Shown here piece by piece: positions 63,813 through 64,000 of a DNA stretch of 64,000 bases (positions are counted from its first letter, which is position 1; every line of letters starts with the position of its first letter). A program made the translations under genes and the position numbers. Under the pieces are notes generated by a model. It was not told where the DNA came from. It searched no databases and saw nothing but the letters and a program-made list of their open reading frames with translations. Source of the DNA: Microbacterium sp. ProA8 (GTDB lineage: Bacteria > Actinomycetota > Actinomycetes > Actinomycetales > Microbacteriaceae); assembly GCF_039905635.1 (NCBI RefSeq), contig NZ_CP157000.1, positions 558,001 to 622,000 of the forward strand. Reading direction: 5' to 3'.

Positions 63813-64000
63813 GTGGCCCTGCCAGAAACCTCGGTCCAGCTCTACACACTCGCTGCGGAGTTCACCGCAGACATGAAGGGGTCGCTCGACAAGCTCGCCG
63901 CGATCGGACTGCGCAACGTCGAGGCGTTCGACTTCGTGCGTCGCCCCGATGAGATTCGCGCCGCGCTGGACGCGTCGGGGCTCGCCTCGCCCACCGGCCA
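63813..64000 (+). CDS. sugar phosphate isomerase/epimerase-like protein, N-terminal part
   Basis: The first 62 codons are in the window. The opening (SVQLYTLAAEF, KLAAIGLRNVEAFDF, RPDEIRAALDASGLASP) is that of the AP-endonuclease-like TIM-barrel family of sugar isomerases and epimerases. GTG 63813 follows AAGGAAGG. A TACTCT hexamer at 63756 may be its -10 box. It probably processes sugars released by the locus, but the active site lies beyond the window. Confidence 0.7.
   Translation, partial: MALPETSVQLYTLAAEFTADMKGSLDKLAAIGLRNVEAFDFVRRPDEIRAALDASGLASPTG

Noticed and set aside
1..64000. tRNA, rRNA and known riboswitch genes
   Set aside because: None recognised on either strand by eye; short RNAs could be missed without a covariance search.

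Overview
The window is about 70% G+C, with dense short-spaced operons, GTG starts and the frequent octamer GGATGCCG/CGGCATCC. The protein set (LacI regulators, MalFG-type ABC permeases, HelD-like helicase, ECF sigma factor with DGPF partner) points to a Gram-positive actinobacterium of the Microbacteriaceae, most probably Microbacterium or a close relative. That placement is inference from composition and protein style; no rRNA or tRNA gene was found. Many genes start six or seven bases after a TAnnnT hexamer, so leaderless transcription appears common.

Region by region. 1-1.65 kb: the start of an alpha/beta hydrolase and a membrane-anchored D-Ala-D-Ala carboxypeptidase. 1.8-9.3 kb: a LacI regulator divergent from an MFS permease and a giant 1696-residue alpha-L-rhamnosidase (GH78)/beta-glucosidase (GH3) fusion, with two LacI-type operators in the shared promoter. 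This looks like uptake and intracellular stripping of rhamnosyl-glucosides. 9.5-13.1 kb: a sugar ABC transporter (two permeases, then a binding lipoprotein) behind its own operator. 13.2-22.3 kb: housekeeping and stress genes (DUF892, CorA, HtrA-like protease, PhoD-like phosphatase, PRC-barrel, SMP-30) and several very small proteins. 22.5-28.8 kb: two histidine kinase/response regulator pairs with unusual kinase architectures, plus DedA and a membrane protein. 28.9-42.3 kb: DUF1254/1214 protein, pterin dehydratase-VOC fusion, AAA ATPase, DGPF protein with ECF42-type sigma factor, flotillin, MFS, HelD-like helicase, and TetR divergent from an NCS1 permease. 42.6-45.1 kb: a DUF2520 protein-panC-panB operon behind a 72-bp nested inverted repeat.

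45.2-64.0 kb is best read as a carbohydrate catabolic island probably directed at rhamnogalacturonan-type pectin. It holds a LacI regulator with an operator array; two paralogous sugar-binding lipoproteins, only one with permeases; a Gfo/Idh dehydrogenase, a PmoA-like DUF6807 protein and a cupin; a 2-hydroxyacid dehydrogenase and a DUF2264 protein; a DeoR-LacI chimeric regulator; two permeases; a YesL-like DUF624 protein; a truncated LacI protein; a Tat-exported exo-rhamnogalacturonan-lyase-like (PL26-type) protein; its adjacent TatA; and a sugar isomerase running off the end. Three copies of a 17-bp box, CTGAYCGNWWTTGTCCG, sit upstream of the DUF2264 operon, the binding-protein operon and the lyase, and probably define the regulon of the chimeric regulator. 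None of the three ABC systems carries an ATPase gene, so a shared MsmK/MsmX-type ATPase elsewhere is expected.
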